From: a virus
Strand: one strand, 5' to 3'
DNA length: 35,676 bases
Virus record (IMG/VR): IMGVR_UViG_3300032278_000047
Span: 1 to 35,676 of that record
In this document: positions 7,328 to 14,594 of the stretch, piece after piece
How the letters are laid out: each line of letters opens with the position of its first letter
How positions within the stretch are numbered: the first letter of the stretch is position 1
The notes under the pieces: generated by a model
The model's database searches: none
Told to the model about the DNA's origin: nothing
What the model saw: the letters and a program-made list of their open reading frames with translations, nothing else
Translations under genes and position numbers: made by a program

Positions 7328-7606
7328 TTATACCTCAGTTATATTTTCAGTATACCGAACATCCTTTTCAGCGCCCGGCATACCTTTTGTTATATTCTTC
7401 AAATGATTCTGGAAAGCTGGATCAGGTTTCTTTATTCCCAATCTTACAGGATCACCAATCGCCGGAGCTCCTACCATCAAAATGATAGTGAGCTCGTCAC
7501 ATTCTGTACACGTATGTTTAGTAGGTTCAAGTCGATCAGCAATAGAAAACTGTTGATCTGGATAAATCCGACCACAACTCTTACATTTATAATCGTAATA
7601 AGGCAT
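7328..7606 (-). CDS. FmdB-type zinc ribbon protein
   Basis: The N-terminus MPYYDYKCKSCG, with a second pair CTEC at 33-36, is the FmdB-family zinc ribbon (C8, C11, C33, C36). The C-terminal half is polar. The family is common in bacteria and phages, with no firm function beyond metal binding and possible regulation. Two related zinc ribbons are encoded at 10816-11019 and 13566-13766. The start is coupled to the preceding stop by TAATG. Confidence 0.8.
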   Translation of the reverse strand: MPYYDYKCKSCGRIYPDQQFSIADRLEPTKHTCTECDELTIILMVGAPAIGDPVRLGIKKPDPAFQNHLKNITKGMPGAEKDVRYTENITEV

Positions 7607-7950
7607 TATTCTATTCCAAATTCCTCATCGTCTAATTCCTCTGTCTTGATATTCATATCAAGAACACGTTCCTCATCTTCGCCGTCATCTCCCAACTCAA
7701 TATCAACTTCACGACCAGTAAGTGCTTCAATAATTTCCTCAATTACTGCTTCAGTTACTTCCTCAATAATATCATCAATAAGAGAGCTTTCACGAACAGC
7801 TTCAATAACAGGTTCAACAACCCTTTCAATAATGCCATCCAGAAGTCCATCATCCGCACCAATAGCATCCAGTACTTTTTCTACTACACCATCAGTCAAT
7901 CCCGATCCCAAATTCTGTAACGATGCTAATCTCTTTCTCAATCTTGCCAT
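7606..7950 (-). CDS. Acidic helical protein, 114 residues
   Basis: After a basic first 10 residues the protein is a long succession of Val/Ile-Glu-Asp repeats (IIERVVEPVIEAV, IIEEVTEAVIEEII), giving amphipathic helices with a strong negative charge, and ends DDEEFGIE. No family recognised. The pattern suits a helical bundle or a nucleic-acid mimic, but that is a guess. Confidence 0.7.
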   Translation of the reverse strand: MARLRKRLASLQNLGSGLTDGVVEKVLDAIGADDGLLDGIIERVVEPVIEAVRESSLIDDIIEEVTEAVIEEIIEALTGREVDIELGDDGEDEERVLDMNIKTEELDDEEFGIE

Positions 7951-7957
7951 AATATAT

Positions 7958-8098
7958 TTACCTCAACTCATTAATTAAATAAAATCTAAACTCTTTTTCG
8001 GATTTCTTATTATCAGTCTTCTTAGACTGTACTACAGGTTTTACTTTCTTTGGCATTAACCAAGACCATATAACCTTTTCAACTCTCTGGACTCTCAT
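7958..8098 (-). CDS. Small basic protein, 46 residues
   Basis: Lys-rich and soluble. Its ATG overlaps the stop of the 63-residue gene (AAATGAGAG), the local coupling pattern, and it ends 8 bases before the next gene. No family recognised. Confidence 0.55.
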   Translation of the reverse strand: MRVQRVEKVIWSWLMPKKVKPVVQSKKTDNKKSEKEFRFYLINELR

Positions 8099-8286
8099 TT
8101 ATGACGCCTTCTTCTTTGATTATGTGTAGCTACCCAATTTAGTGCCAATGGTTTACTCTGCATAGCTGTAACAAATTCATCAGTACTCTTTTCTCTAACC
8201 ACATACATCTTAACTTTTCTACTGAACCATTCCTTTTTGACTTTATAACAGTCGTCAGGAGGCTCAGGTTCTTCTGGTAGTATCAT
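8095..8286 (-). CDS. Small basic protein, 63 residues
   Basis: Starts at the ATG at 8286, which has AAGGAGAAG just upstream; longer in-frame extension overlaps the preceding gene and is unlikely. It has a Pro/Glu-rich N-terminus and an Arg-rich C-terminus (QRRRRHK). No family recognised. Confidence 0.65.
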   Translation of the reverse strand: MILPEEPEPPDDCYKVKKEWFSRKVKMYVVREKSTDEFVTAMQSKPLALNWVATHNQRRRRHK

Positions 8287-8317
8287 ATTTCTTCTCCTTG
8301 TAATGTAATAGTATTTA

Positions 8318-8767
8318 TCAATCCGTATCCTTTGCATTATTATTTTTTGATGGAGGGCCGTTTCCATTTCCATTTCCGTTTCTACCGCTAATAGTGAAGT
8401 TCCTAATATCAAAGAAACTACTAACAGCTCCACCCACAATACCAATCAGAACCAAAAGGATACGTTCAAAGAAAGCCATCTCTCTTTCTATTGTTGTCTG
8501 CTTGGTAAACCATCCGACCAGAACCAATGCACCCATCATCATAATCAAAGAAATTACACCCCAAAATACACTCTTTAATATTCCATGCTGGGCTGACAAC
8601 TTCTCATGCATTGCAAGTTGTTGGGTAGTATCCATATGACTATTCTGCGAATACTCTAACCTATCCTCTACATCAATCGCATGCGAAGTTAGTTCCTCTA
8701 TTTCTTTTTTGAGTAGAAGTATTAGTTCATGATCATTTTCAACCTTATCCTTTAAATCTTCTGTCAT
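8318..8767 (-). CDS. Coiled-coil membrane protein with two spans
   Basis: Residues 1-45 are predicted coiled coil (KDKVENDHELILLLKKEIEE). They are followed by hydrophobic segments at about 65-87 and 102-122 and a Gly/Asn-repeat tail (GNGNGNG near 130-136). The ATG overlaps the previous stop (AAATGACAG). The topology would allow a holin or a membrane scaffold. It lies a few genes upstream of the endolysin. Confidence 0.7.
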   Translation of the reverse strand: MTEDLKDKVENDHELILLLKKEIEELTSHAIDVEDRLEYSQNSHMDTTQQLAMHEKLSAQHGILKSVFWGVISLIMMMGALVLVGWFTKQTTIEREMAFFERILLVLIGIVGGAVSSFFDIRNFTISGRNGNGNGNGPPSKNNNAKDTD

Positions 8768-9009
8768 TTTCTACCCTTTCCATAACAATGCTTACAGTAC
8801 TCAATATCATCCTTTAAAAAGTAAGCCACCCATTGCTCAACATCTTTATAAGGAATCGTATATCCCTTACGATTGACACTATCGTAGACATTCTGAACAT
8901 ACCACTGCAAAGGCATATTGGAAAATATGTCTCGATAGGTAAGTGTACATTTATGTACCACTTGCTGTTCACTAACATAATCTGTGTGATGTCTGCTATC
9001 ATTGTTCAT
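8764..9009 (-). CDS. Unknown protein, 81 residues
   Basis: The ATG at 9009 overlaps the thyX stop (AAATGAAC); a further upstream ATG (9027) lacks a ribosome site. It ends with CKHCYGKGRK, a CxxC pair that could bind a metal with other residues. No family recognised. Confidence 0.6.
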   Translation of the reverse strand: MNNDSRHHTDYVSEQQVVHKCTLTYRDIFSNMPLQWYVQNVYDSVNRKGYTIPYKDVEQWVAYFLKDDIEYCKHCYGKGRK

Positions 9010-9644
9010 TTCCTTAACGCCTTCCATGATACAGGAAATTCAGCTGACGATATTTCATCAATTTGGTCTGTAATGAGTCTGGTTTCTAATTGTGCGTCTG
9101 GTTTACATCTTAGATTACAGACCCTAGCAAAAGCCATTAGGGTTCCTGACCAATACCATTCTGTTTTCATAGACTGTGGTAAAATCATCCGAGCTTGTTC
9201 AGGACATATATTCAATGCATTGACCCAATACAAATATTTATTTCTTGCATCAAGACAAAGATTATCATACGCAATACTAGGATCATCTACAGTATCACCT
9301 TCCCATACCTCATCACTACTTCCCTGCTTCTTATCTTCAGCCTTCAATCTCCATTCTTCTGGTTTATAAAATTCTGGTTCCGAGTCCACATACCTTCTGC
9401 TTATCTCATTCCAGACCAATCCGACCTGATGTTTTACCAACTGCCTAGCAACAAATACTGGAGCCACGACATGAAACTGTAAACTACAGTGGCCAAAAGG
9501 AGTCCAATGATTGTGCCTAGCAAGGTAGTCAATAAGTTTACCATCCTGTTTAGTAAACTTAGTTTTCTTTTTTCCAAAACTCACCCTCGCTGCATTGACC
9601 ACTGTTAGGTCAGTACCCATTTTCTCTACTAATGTTACATCCAT
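9006..9644 (-). CDS. thyX: Flavin-dependent thymidylate synthase
   Basis: Converts dUMP to dTMP using methylene-tetrahydrofolate, FAD and NADPH, supplying thymidine for phage DNA. The core FGHCSLQFHVVAPVFVARQ followed by WNEISRRYVD (79-87) is diagnostic. The ThyX signature normally reads RHR-x7-S; here it reads K71-H72-Q73 with S82, so both arginines are substituted while S82 and R83-R84 remain. At 212 residues it is in the usual range. The start is coupled to the ligase stop by TAATG, placing nucleotide synthesis and DNA joining in one unit. Confidence 0.92.
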   Translation of the reverse strand: MDVTLVEKMGTDLTVVNAARVSFGKKKTKFTKQDGKLIDYLARHNHWTPFGHCSLQFHVVAPVFVARQLVKHQVGLVWNEISRRYVDSEPEFYKPEEWRLKAEDKKQGSSDEVWEGDTVDDPSIAYDNLCLDARNKYLYWVNALNICPEQARMILPQSMKTEWYWSGTLMAFARVCNLRCKPDAQLETRLITDQIDEISSAEFPVSWKALRK

Positions 9645-10816
9645 TATTCATAATCCCTAAACGCCAGAGCAAAAGGAAATCTCGGAATCCCATCTGGTGT
9701 AAGGTTAGCAAACTGTATAGTCACCATCTTTCCAATGTAGTCATCCTTGTTGTCTAGTAACTCTGCATACCATTCAAAGGTTCCTTTGATATTACTATTG
9801 AACACCTTACCCGTATCTACATCTTTACAGACAAGATGCTTGGCAGTTCCTGATCTATTACCATCACCTTCATCTATCCCAATTACTAAATATTCAGCAT
9901 CTTTAAATTCCTTGTATTTGAGAAGTGACTTAGATCGACTCGTTTCATATCCTTTATTTAGACGAACCATAGAACCTTCATATCCGCCAGCAACATGATT
10001 ATCATATACCTGAGATACTCTTTCAGCATCATCACACCACCATGTCTGAACCAAACGTAAATTATCTGGCCACAGATCAGTAGTCTTAAGCTCATGTACA
10101 AACTCAACAGTTCGTGTCCAATATTCTGTATCCATATCCTCTGGGCCGTTGACCTGCGGAATATCGTATACATGATACTGGAGTTTATCTCTAGCTTCGT
10201 CTAGTACATCCATCCAATCTGAATCCACACTAGTCGGCTGTTTTTTACGAACCAAAGAAATGATCTTATTGAAATCCTCTTTGAGGTTATGATTGTAAAG
10301 CTCACCATCTAATATCAGTTCTGGATACTTTTTAAAAAGTGGCTCTAAGTCGTTCAGCATATAAACCAATGTATCAAACTCTTTACCATTACGTGAACGA
10401 GCTACTATACGAGTAGACTCTCTACGGATAATACAACGAATACCATCCAACTTTGGCTGCACCATAAGTGGGAACAAACCATCAACCGCCTTCTCACTAT
10501 ACTTCTCAGCTAACATTGGTTGTAAAAATTTCTTTGTTTCTCCAACTTCTTTACGTGCAGACTTTACAGTAAGTCTATGACCACGTTCAAAACGACTATC
10601 CCAAACTCTACGTGCTTCTATCTGAGTTTGTTCCTCAGCCGTTTTGTAGTTTACTTTACCAACATTCTTTTCTTTTATTTTCTTAGGCTTAGTTTTCGTT
10701 ACCTTATACTCAGAACCAACAAGACCAGACTCAGTATGATAAGAATCACCATTGACAAAAATAGACCAGTGACGTACCTTATCTCTGGAATCAATACTGT
10801 AAAGAGTTTCTAACAT
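9644..10816 (-). CDS. ATP-dependent DNA ligase with an N-terminal WGR-like domain
   Basis: Seals nicks during replication. Motif I KLDG (K122, adenylated lysine) lies in VQPKLDGIRC, followed by motif Ia-like SRNGKEFD (141-148), motif III LDGELY (169-174), motif IV YEGSMVR and motif V LLKYKEF, then an OB-fold domain. Residues about 14-82 (HWSIFVNGDSYHT, then VGKVNYKTAEEQTQIEA and a W..R...GH end) resemble a WGR domain, as found in PARPs and some bacterial proteins, although the WGR tripeptide itself is not conserved. The ATG overlaps the preceding stop (AAGTAATG). Confidence 0.92.
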   Translation of the reverse strand: MLETLYSIDSRDKVRHWSIFVNGDSYHTESGLVGSEYKVTKTKPKKIKEKNVGKVNYKTAEEQTQIEARRVWDSRFERGHRLTVKSARKEVGETKKFLQPMLAEKYSEKAVDGLFPLMVQPKLDGIRCIIRRESTRIVARSRNGKEFDTLVYMLNDLEPLFKKYPELILDGELYNHNLKEDFNKIISLVRKKQPTSVDSDWMDVLDEARDKLQYHVYDIPQVNGPEDMDTEYWTRTVEFVHELKTTDLWPDNLRLVQTWWCDDAERVSQVYDNHVAGGYEGSMVRLNKGYETSRSKSLLKYKEFKDAEYLVIGIDEGDGNRSGTAKHLVCKDVDTGKVFNSNIKGTFEWYAELLDNKDDYIGKMVTIQFANLTPDGIPRFPFALAFRDYE

Positions 10817-11019
10817 TACTTTCCTTTTTTCTTATAATCATTTTCATAAAATCCAGATCCAACAAACCTAACCGCAGGAGTACCCAACCGTAGAATAACC
10901 TGCCCAGAGATATTACACTCTGGACAAGCTTGTTCTTTTGGTTTGTATCTATCATCCACTGTCTGTTTATCACTGAATTCATAACCACAGGATTTACACC
11001 TATACGCGTAGATCGGCAT
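10816..11019 (-). CDS. FmdB-type zinc ribbon protein
   Basis: MPIYAYRCKSCGYEF with C8, C11, C32 and C35 (CPEC) is the FmdB zinc ribbon. The GTPAVRFVGSGFYENDY ending is also typical of the family. 67 residues, close to the minimal domain. AAAAAGGATT precedes the ATG. Paralogue of 7328-7606. Confidence 0.82.
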   Translation of the reverse strand: MPIYAYRCKSCGYEFSDKQTVDDRYKPKEQACPECNISGQVILRLGTPAVRFVGSGFYENDYKKKGK

Positions 11020-11051
11020 AATCCTTTTTCCACTCTTGACGCTGAGCAGAT

Positions 11052-11282
11052 CTAGTCTTTCGCTTGTGTTTCGGAATTATCACAATCCCCTCTGGAGCGT
11101 TCTGATGTCGCGTCCTGATTTGATTCTTCTTTTCTTGACTGCGAATACTGGTGTACTTTCTGTTCCGTTTCGTCATTGTTAAACCTTTGATTGTAATCTA
11201 AACCGTAATAGAAATCGTAGAGAGCTTGATGCTCTCTACGAAACTCAGTCCACTCATCACTCCTGATCTTGAACGATTTCAT
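11052..11282 (-). CDS. Hydrophilic protein, about 76 residues
   Basis: The N-terminal half is Arg/Tyr-rich and the C-terminal half is low-complexity Gln/Ser/Glu/Asp and probably disordered. The start is uncertain: ATGs at 11282 and 11294 both lie inside the end of the preceding gene and have weak ribosome sites. No family recognised. Confidence 0.5.
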   Translation of the reverse strand: MKSFKIRSDEWTEFRREHQALYDFYYGLDYNQRFNNDETEQKVHQYSQSRKEESNQDATSERSRGDCDNSETQAKD

Positions 11283-11490
11283 TAATTCTTGCATAACTTG
11301 GTACTACCACATCAAATAACTGGTCATTAAGCCAGTCAATCAACATAACCTTAGCGTCAAGAGTATTCCTAACTCCTGCTTCAGTTATTAATTCCATAAC
11401 ATTAACTTTTCCCTTAGTCACTGGACGACTATCTAAATACTCTCTAGCACTATTAACTTCTATCGGCGTTGCTTCTACGTAGCGATTCAT
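11257..11490 (-). CDS. Early protein, 77 residues, unknown
   Basis: First gene behind the family B promoter at 11524-11553. The ATG at 11490 has GAGGAAAAG in the standard early leader. Soluble, Val/Asp-rich, with no motif recognised. Being directly behind a near-consensus sigma-70 promoter, it should be made immediately after infection; early proteins of this size are often host-takeover factors. Confidence 0.7.
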   Translation of the reverse strand: MNRYVEATPIEVNSAREYLDSRPVTKGKVNVMELITEAGVRNTLDAKVMLIDWLNDQLFDVVVPSYARINEIVQDQE

Positions 11491-11523
11491 AATTCTTTTC
11501 CTCAATTGTGTTTAATATACTAT

Positions 11524-11553
11524 ATTATACCATTTTTGGTATAGCAAAGTCAA
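11524..11553 (-). promoter_or_regulatory. Family B early promoter, sigma-70 type (copy 1)
   Basis: Minus strand: TTGACT (11548-11553), 18-base spacer, TATAAT (11524-11529) preceded by TGG (extended -10). AAATTAACC flanks the -35. The transcript leader ends in AACACAATTGAGGAAAAG before the ATG of the 77-residue gene. Confidence 0.85.
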
Positions 11554-11561
11554 GGTTAATT

Positions 11562-11870
11562 TCACTTTACTCGATAATTTTTTAAAGAATACCGACCAGG
11601 CACATCTAAAAAATCATCAGGCAAACAATACTCTAGTTTAGTATAAGGATCAGTGTAATGACCCTTCCTACATGCTTCATGTACATCTACAGGATTATCT
11701 ACATGAACATCTTTATTTGTCCAAATAATCTTTGCGGTTTCTATACCATCTTCCGTCACCATTCCCCATGACCAGCCTTTGTCATATTCTGTACTACATC
11801 CCATAGCTAACATTGCTATAGCCATAATTAAAACCCATACCCAAAATCCCAACACATATTTACTTTTCAT
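11562..11870 (-). CDS. Small lipoprotein
   Basis: MKSKYVLGF followed by a hydrophobic core ending AMLAMGC is a signal peptide with a lipobox (cysteine at residue 25), so the 78-residue mature protein should be lipid-anchored. Two further cysteines in the mature part could form a disulfide. Phage lipoproteins of this size include outer-membrane spanins and superinfection-exclusion proteins; the sequence does not decide. AAGGATA precedes the ATG, which overlaps the upstream gene by 11 bases. Confidence 0.75.
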   Translation of the reverse strand: MKSKYVLGFWVWVLIMAIAMLAMGCSTEYDKGWSWGMVTEDGIETAKIIWTNKDVHVDNPVDVHEACRKGHYTDPYTKLEYCLPDDFLDVPGRYSLKNYRVK

Positions 11871-12105
11871 TATCCTTTAAATAACCAACTACTAACTTAT
11901 CAATAAAATCCTTGATTTCATCCTTGTCATCTACACCGATAAAACCAACTATCCTTTGATGTAATCCTTCCCCCAAATCAATCTTCCATTTCTTTTCCTT
12001 GCTATCATTATCAAGAATATCCCAAATAAGCACATACAACGCACTACCCATCATCATAAAAATAGAAATTGTTACGGCTGTAAAAACTTGTTCCATACTA
12101 TTCAT
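11860..12105 (-). CDS. Single-span membrane protein, 81 residues
   Basis: The ATG at 12105 overlaps the end of the preceding gene (ACGAATGAATAG). One membrane span at about residues 8-30 (FTAVTISIFMMMGSALYVLI) is followed by a charged cytoplasmic-type tail. It pairs by overlap with the lipoprotein gene downstream, an arrangement like inner- and outer-membrane spanin genes, but it lacks an obvious periplasmic coiled coil. Confidence 0.65.
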   Translation of the reverse strand: MNSMEQVFTAVTISIFMMMGSALYVLIWDILDNDSKEKKWKIDLGEGLHQRIVGFIGVDDKDEIKDFIDKLVVGYLKDNEK

Positions 12106-12514
12106 TCGTCCTAAACAAATTTTCGGACTCTCTATACTCAAGTATCTTTGGCTCAGTCCAGAGAAGCTCACCCTTACTAAATAAACTCTCAAACTCAATC
12201 CAATAGTAAGACTTAACCGCAGTCAACATCATCTCTAGCTCATCATTCTCTACTAGCTCAATTTCATCATCAACCGTTGTATAGAAATTCAGCAGACCAC
12301 TATACGGCCATTGAATATATTCATCGTTTACCATTCGCAACATTTCTCCATGCGGTGTCACACGATAATACTCCAATAGCTTATCCAGACTCTTGGTCTG
12401 AAAAACTTCTTTGTTGTAGTCTACTGTAACCACAAAGGTTTCGTTTTCCCTCTCCAGATCAGGAAATTGATCCGGCAATTCTTTGATATAATAAACGTAA
12501 TCGAATAATCCCAT
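12098..12514 (-). CDS. Unknown protein, 138 residues
   Basis: Soluble, acidic and rich in Glu/Leu/Tyr. Start coupled to the SET gene stop by TAATG. No family recognised. Confidence 0.7.
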   Translation of the reverse strand: MGLFDYVYYIKELPDQFPDLERENETFVVTVDYNKEVFQTKSLDKLLEYYRVTPHGEMLRMVNDEYIQWPYSGLLNFYTTVDDEIELVENDELEMMLTAVKSYYWIEFESLFSKGELLWTEPKILEYRESENLFRTNE

Positions 12515-12882
12515 TAGTCTGCCTCCAAGTCATACAGCGTATAGCTGCACGTGATTTCTTCCCCCTGATTTATGTTCTTAATAGTAAACAATCTCTTTAC
12601 TAAAAAGAATGAAGTAGCTTCTTTAATTTTTGGTTCTGGCCAATACTTTACATAATCATGGTGTACAATATCAGTACCAGAAATTAACTTACAATTAGGA
12701 TCATCACTATGATTGTAGAACCCGCCTAATGGAGTTCTACAATACCCCTGTGGAAATCCTTCTAACTTAATATGAGCTATACCCAAATCAATACCTGAGT
12801 ACAAATCTCTAGTCGCGAAAATTCCCAATCCATGTATGCCCGAGTCTCCAATCGTCAGACATTCTGGTAGTGGTTTATACAC
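12514..12882 (-). CDS. SET-domain protein, putative protein lysine methyltransferase
   Basis: SET domains transfer methyl groups from S-adenosylmethionine to lysine side chains. The motifs are present in order: SGIHGLGIFATRD (14-26), the NHS core FYNHSDDPNC (55-64) and GEEITCSY (107-114) with the terminal tyrosine. At 122 residues it is a minimal SET domain without the pre- and post-SET cysteine clusters of eukaryotic enzymes. A GTG start at 12882 follows the previous TAG (TAGTG). The target could be a host or phage protein. Confidence 0.82.
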   Translation of the reverse strand: MYKPLPECLTIGDSGIHGLGIFATRDLYSGIDLGIAHIKLEGFPQGYCRTPLGGFYNHSDDPNCKLISGTDIVHHDYVKYWPEPKIKEATSFFLVKRLFTIKNINQGEEITCSYTLYDLEAD

Positions 12883-13094
12883 TATGCTTTCTTCACCTTT
12901 TTTAACCTTTTCTTTAGTTTCTTAATTTTTTTGATTTTCTTCTCATTTCTCTTTTCTAGGTTTTCCAGTACTCCTTCTAATGCTTCAATTTTTTTGTCCA
13001 ATTGTTCGCTCCTCTTATTAGCTAACTTCAATTCATCCTCTATTAATGTTCGCTTTACTACATCTAAAAACCAATCGTGCTTCCTTTTCAACAT
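12882..13094 (-). CDS. Basic coiled-coil protein, 70 residues
   Basis: After MLKRKHDWFLDVV almost the whole protein is a charged helix with heptad spacing (LDKKIEALEGVLENLEKR) ending in a run of Lys (KKIKKIKKLKKRLKKVKKA). The strong positive end suggests nucleic-acid or membrane contact. No family recognised. Confidence 0.65.
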   Translation of the reverse strand: MLKRKHDWFLDVVKRTLIEDELKLANKRSEQLDKKIEALEGVLENLEKRNEKKIKKIKKLKKRLKKVKKA

Positions 13095-13100
13095 ACAGAC

Positions 13101-13181
13101 TTACCCACATACTGATACACATAGGCCTAATATAATCATTAGACCTATTCCTACTATCCAATAATACCCTTCGCTGACCAT
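13101..13181 (-). CDS. Membrane micropeptide, 26 residues
   Basis: MVSEGYYWIVGIGLMIILG and a short remainder form one membrane span. The ATG sits one base after the stop of the glutaredoxin-like gene, and the gene ends 7 bases before the next. It is supported by spacing and by the many similar micropeptides in this genome. Confidence 0.45.
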   Translation of the reverse strand: MVSEGYYWIVGIGLMIILGLCVSVCG

Positions 13182-13182
13182 C

Positions 13183-13563
13183 TTAAAAGCACCTATAAAA
13201 ACTGGTATCACGAACAGAAATTCCCTGAACAGGTTGCCGAGCTGCTTTCTCTTTTCGTTCCATTTCTTCGTGCTCCTCATCAGTACAAGACTTATCTAAT
13301 GGAACATCACTAGTATCATCCTTATACTCATATCCATTCGCTACCAAATAAGTTTCTAGTTCCTCACCGCTAATATCAGTTAGCATATAATCTTCGTCTA
13401 TCTGAACACACGGCTGATTTGTCTGGCCAGTTTTATCTACCATCTCATGAAAGTTTACTGGATCGTGTATTTGCTTTTCTTCATACTCAATCCCGTACTT
13501 ACCTAACACCTCTCTCACTCCACGACTCCAACCACATTCTCGTTTTAAGTATGCTGTAACCAT
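13183..13563 (-). CDS. Glutaredoxin-like protein
   Basis: A thioredoxin-fold pattern: an N-terminal strand, then C10-G-W-S13 where glutaredoxins have CPYC or CGFS, an EYEEKQIHDP strand, then TNQPCVQID with the cis-proline (P51) and ML.DISGEELE, where glutaredoxins have GG.D.L. It is monothiol-like because the second active-site cysteine is a serine. A 45-residue acidic extension carries two extra cysteines. A role in thiol-disulfide exchange, for example for ribonucleotide reductase or Fe-S cluster handling, is possible. AGGAG precedes the ATG. Confidence 0.75.
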   Translation of the reverse strand: MVTAYLKRECGWSRGVREVLGKYGIEYEEKQIHDPVNFHEMVDKTGQTNQPCVQIDEDYMLTDISGEELETYLVANGYEYKDDTSDVPLDKSCTDEEHEEMERKEKAARQPVQGISVRDTSFYRCF

Positions 13564-13565
13564 AG

Positions 13566-13766
13566 CTAATTCTCCTTTACTGTTGAATATACTTTTTTAA
13601 CTACTCCCATGCCTTGCAATTCTCTAGCTGGAGTATACAGGTGATTGCACCCAATGTAATATTCCATCTGACAATGCTCAGCACAGAACTTTAAATCCTG
13701 ATCTACTTCATGTAGGATTTCAAACCTTTTCATACAAAGTAAACACCGATAATTATGTAGTGGCAT
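13566..13766 (-). CDS. Zinc ribbon-like protein, third FmdB-type paralogue
   Basis: From the ATG at 13766 the protein begins MPLHNYRCLLC, matching the MPxYxYxCxxC start of FmdB proteins, with C28 and C32 as a second (CAEHC) pair and C40 nearby. The start overlaps the preceding gene's end. The four-ligand site is looser than in the two paralogues. Confidence 0.65.
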   Translation of the reverse strand: MPLHNYRCLLCMKRFEILHEVDQDLKFCAEHCQMEYYIGCNHLYTPARELQGMGVVKKVYSTVKEN

Positions 13767-13965
13767 TTTCTTCTTCAATCCTATCCTCTAATTCTCTAAT
13801 CTCATCTTCTAATTCTTTAATCCGTTTTTTCTTCCATTCTACCAACACCCAATTAGAAATGCCGGGATGAGTAGAATCACCTTCTCTGTTAGGTTCTATA
13901 TAATAATCTGAAACTTGTCTTAATCCAGCCTGTAATGCTGCGTGTCTATACTGTAAATCTTTCAT
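13753..13965 (-). CDS. Small coiled-coil protein, 70 residues
   Basis: The C-terminal 25 residues form a charged coiled coil (KKRIKELEDEIRELEDRI). The N-terminal half is polar and globular-looking. GTAGGTAATA precedes the ATG. No family recognised. Confidence 0.65.
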   Translation of the reverse strand: MKDLQYRHAALQAGLRQVSDYYIEPNREGDSTHPGISNWVLVEWKKKRIKELEDEIRELEDRIEEENATT

Positions 13966-13967
13966 TA

Positions 13968-14594
13968 TTACCTACGACCCCTACGACCTCCGCCACGTTG
14001 ACTACGAAACTGTTCAATCATGCGTAACCTGTCTTCGGGCGAGGCACTTTCAAATTGCCTGGCTCTTTCCTGCCATCTTTCTCTTTGAGCAGACGACGCA
14101 TTTCGTCGGCCATTTCTACCTGACGCTTGAGCTGTTCCACGATTTGTACGTTCAGATTGACCACCTTCGCGTACCTGACTTTCAATGCTGCCAGTTCCGC
14201 TTGAAGTTTCTCTACCTGATCTTCCAGTTCTTCCCTTTTCATTCCCCAAAAATTCGACCGATTGCTGCTCATAAATAACTCCATTTCCGAGTATCACCTT
14301 GCGGTTGGTAATCTCTGTGACTATACTTCCATCAAATTCTACACCTTCCTTAATTACGGTTATTGCTCCACCCCGTGTAGGAGAATTAGACCTAGACATA
14401 TAAGCCCAGGTTCCTGTTAACGCGTCCTTACCTACCACTTTGGTTCCAAGAAGTTTATATTTCGGACTTCTGTCTGGAGTCTTCCATCCCAATGGACGAA
14501 ATAAATGACCTGACATCGTTATTGGTGAATAATGTTTCTTATCAGCTTCTGTCATCTCCATGTGTAATGCCATTAACATCGTTTCTAAAATCAT
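13968..14594 (-). CDS. Protein with Arg/Gly/Ser-rich C-terminal tail, 208 residues
   Basis: The N-terminal 115 residues look globular. The remainder is Arg/Gly/Ser/Thr-rich and ends RSQRGGGRRGRR, suggesting a disordered nucleic-acid-binding tail. I choose the ATG at 14594 (GGGGG 8 bases upstream, ATGA overlap with the previous stop); an ATG at 14603 is also possible. A second frame inside the tail (14018-14284) encodes a coiled-coil-like peptide, but third-base AT preference favours this frame. Confidence 0.7.
   Translation of the reverse strand: MILETMLMALHMEMTEADKKHYSPITMSGHLFRPLGWKTPDRSPKYKLLGTKVVGKDALTGTWAYMSRSNSPTRGGAITVIKEGVEFDGSIVTEITNRKVILGNGVIYEQQSVEFLGNEKGRTGRSGRETSSGTGSIESQVREGGQSERTNRGTAQASGRNGRRNASSAQRERWQERARQFESASPEDRLRMIEQFRSQRGGGRRGRR

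Noticed and set aside
6781-7485. Long plus-strand frames at 6781-7485 and 7286-7978
   Set aside because: They are antisense to the endolysin, zinc ribbon and acidic protein genes, low-complexity (Ser/Ile/Phe-rich), lack ribosome sites and resemble no protein.
8833-9369. 178-codon plus-strand frame
   Set aside because: Antisense to thyX, which is clearly the real gene.
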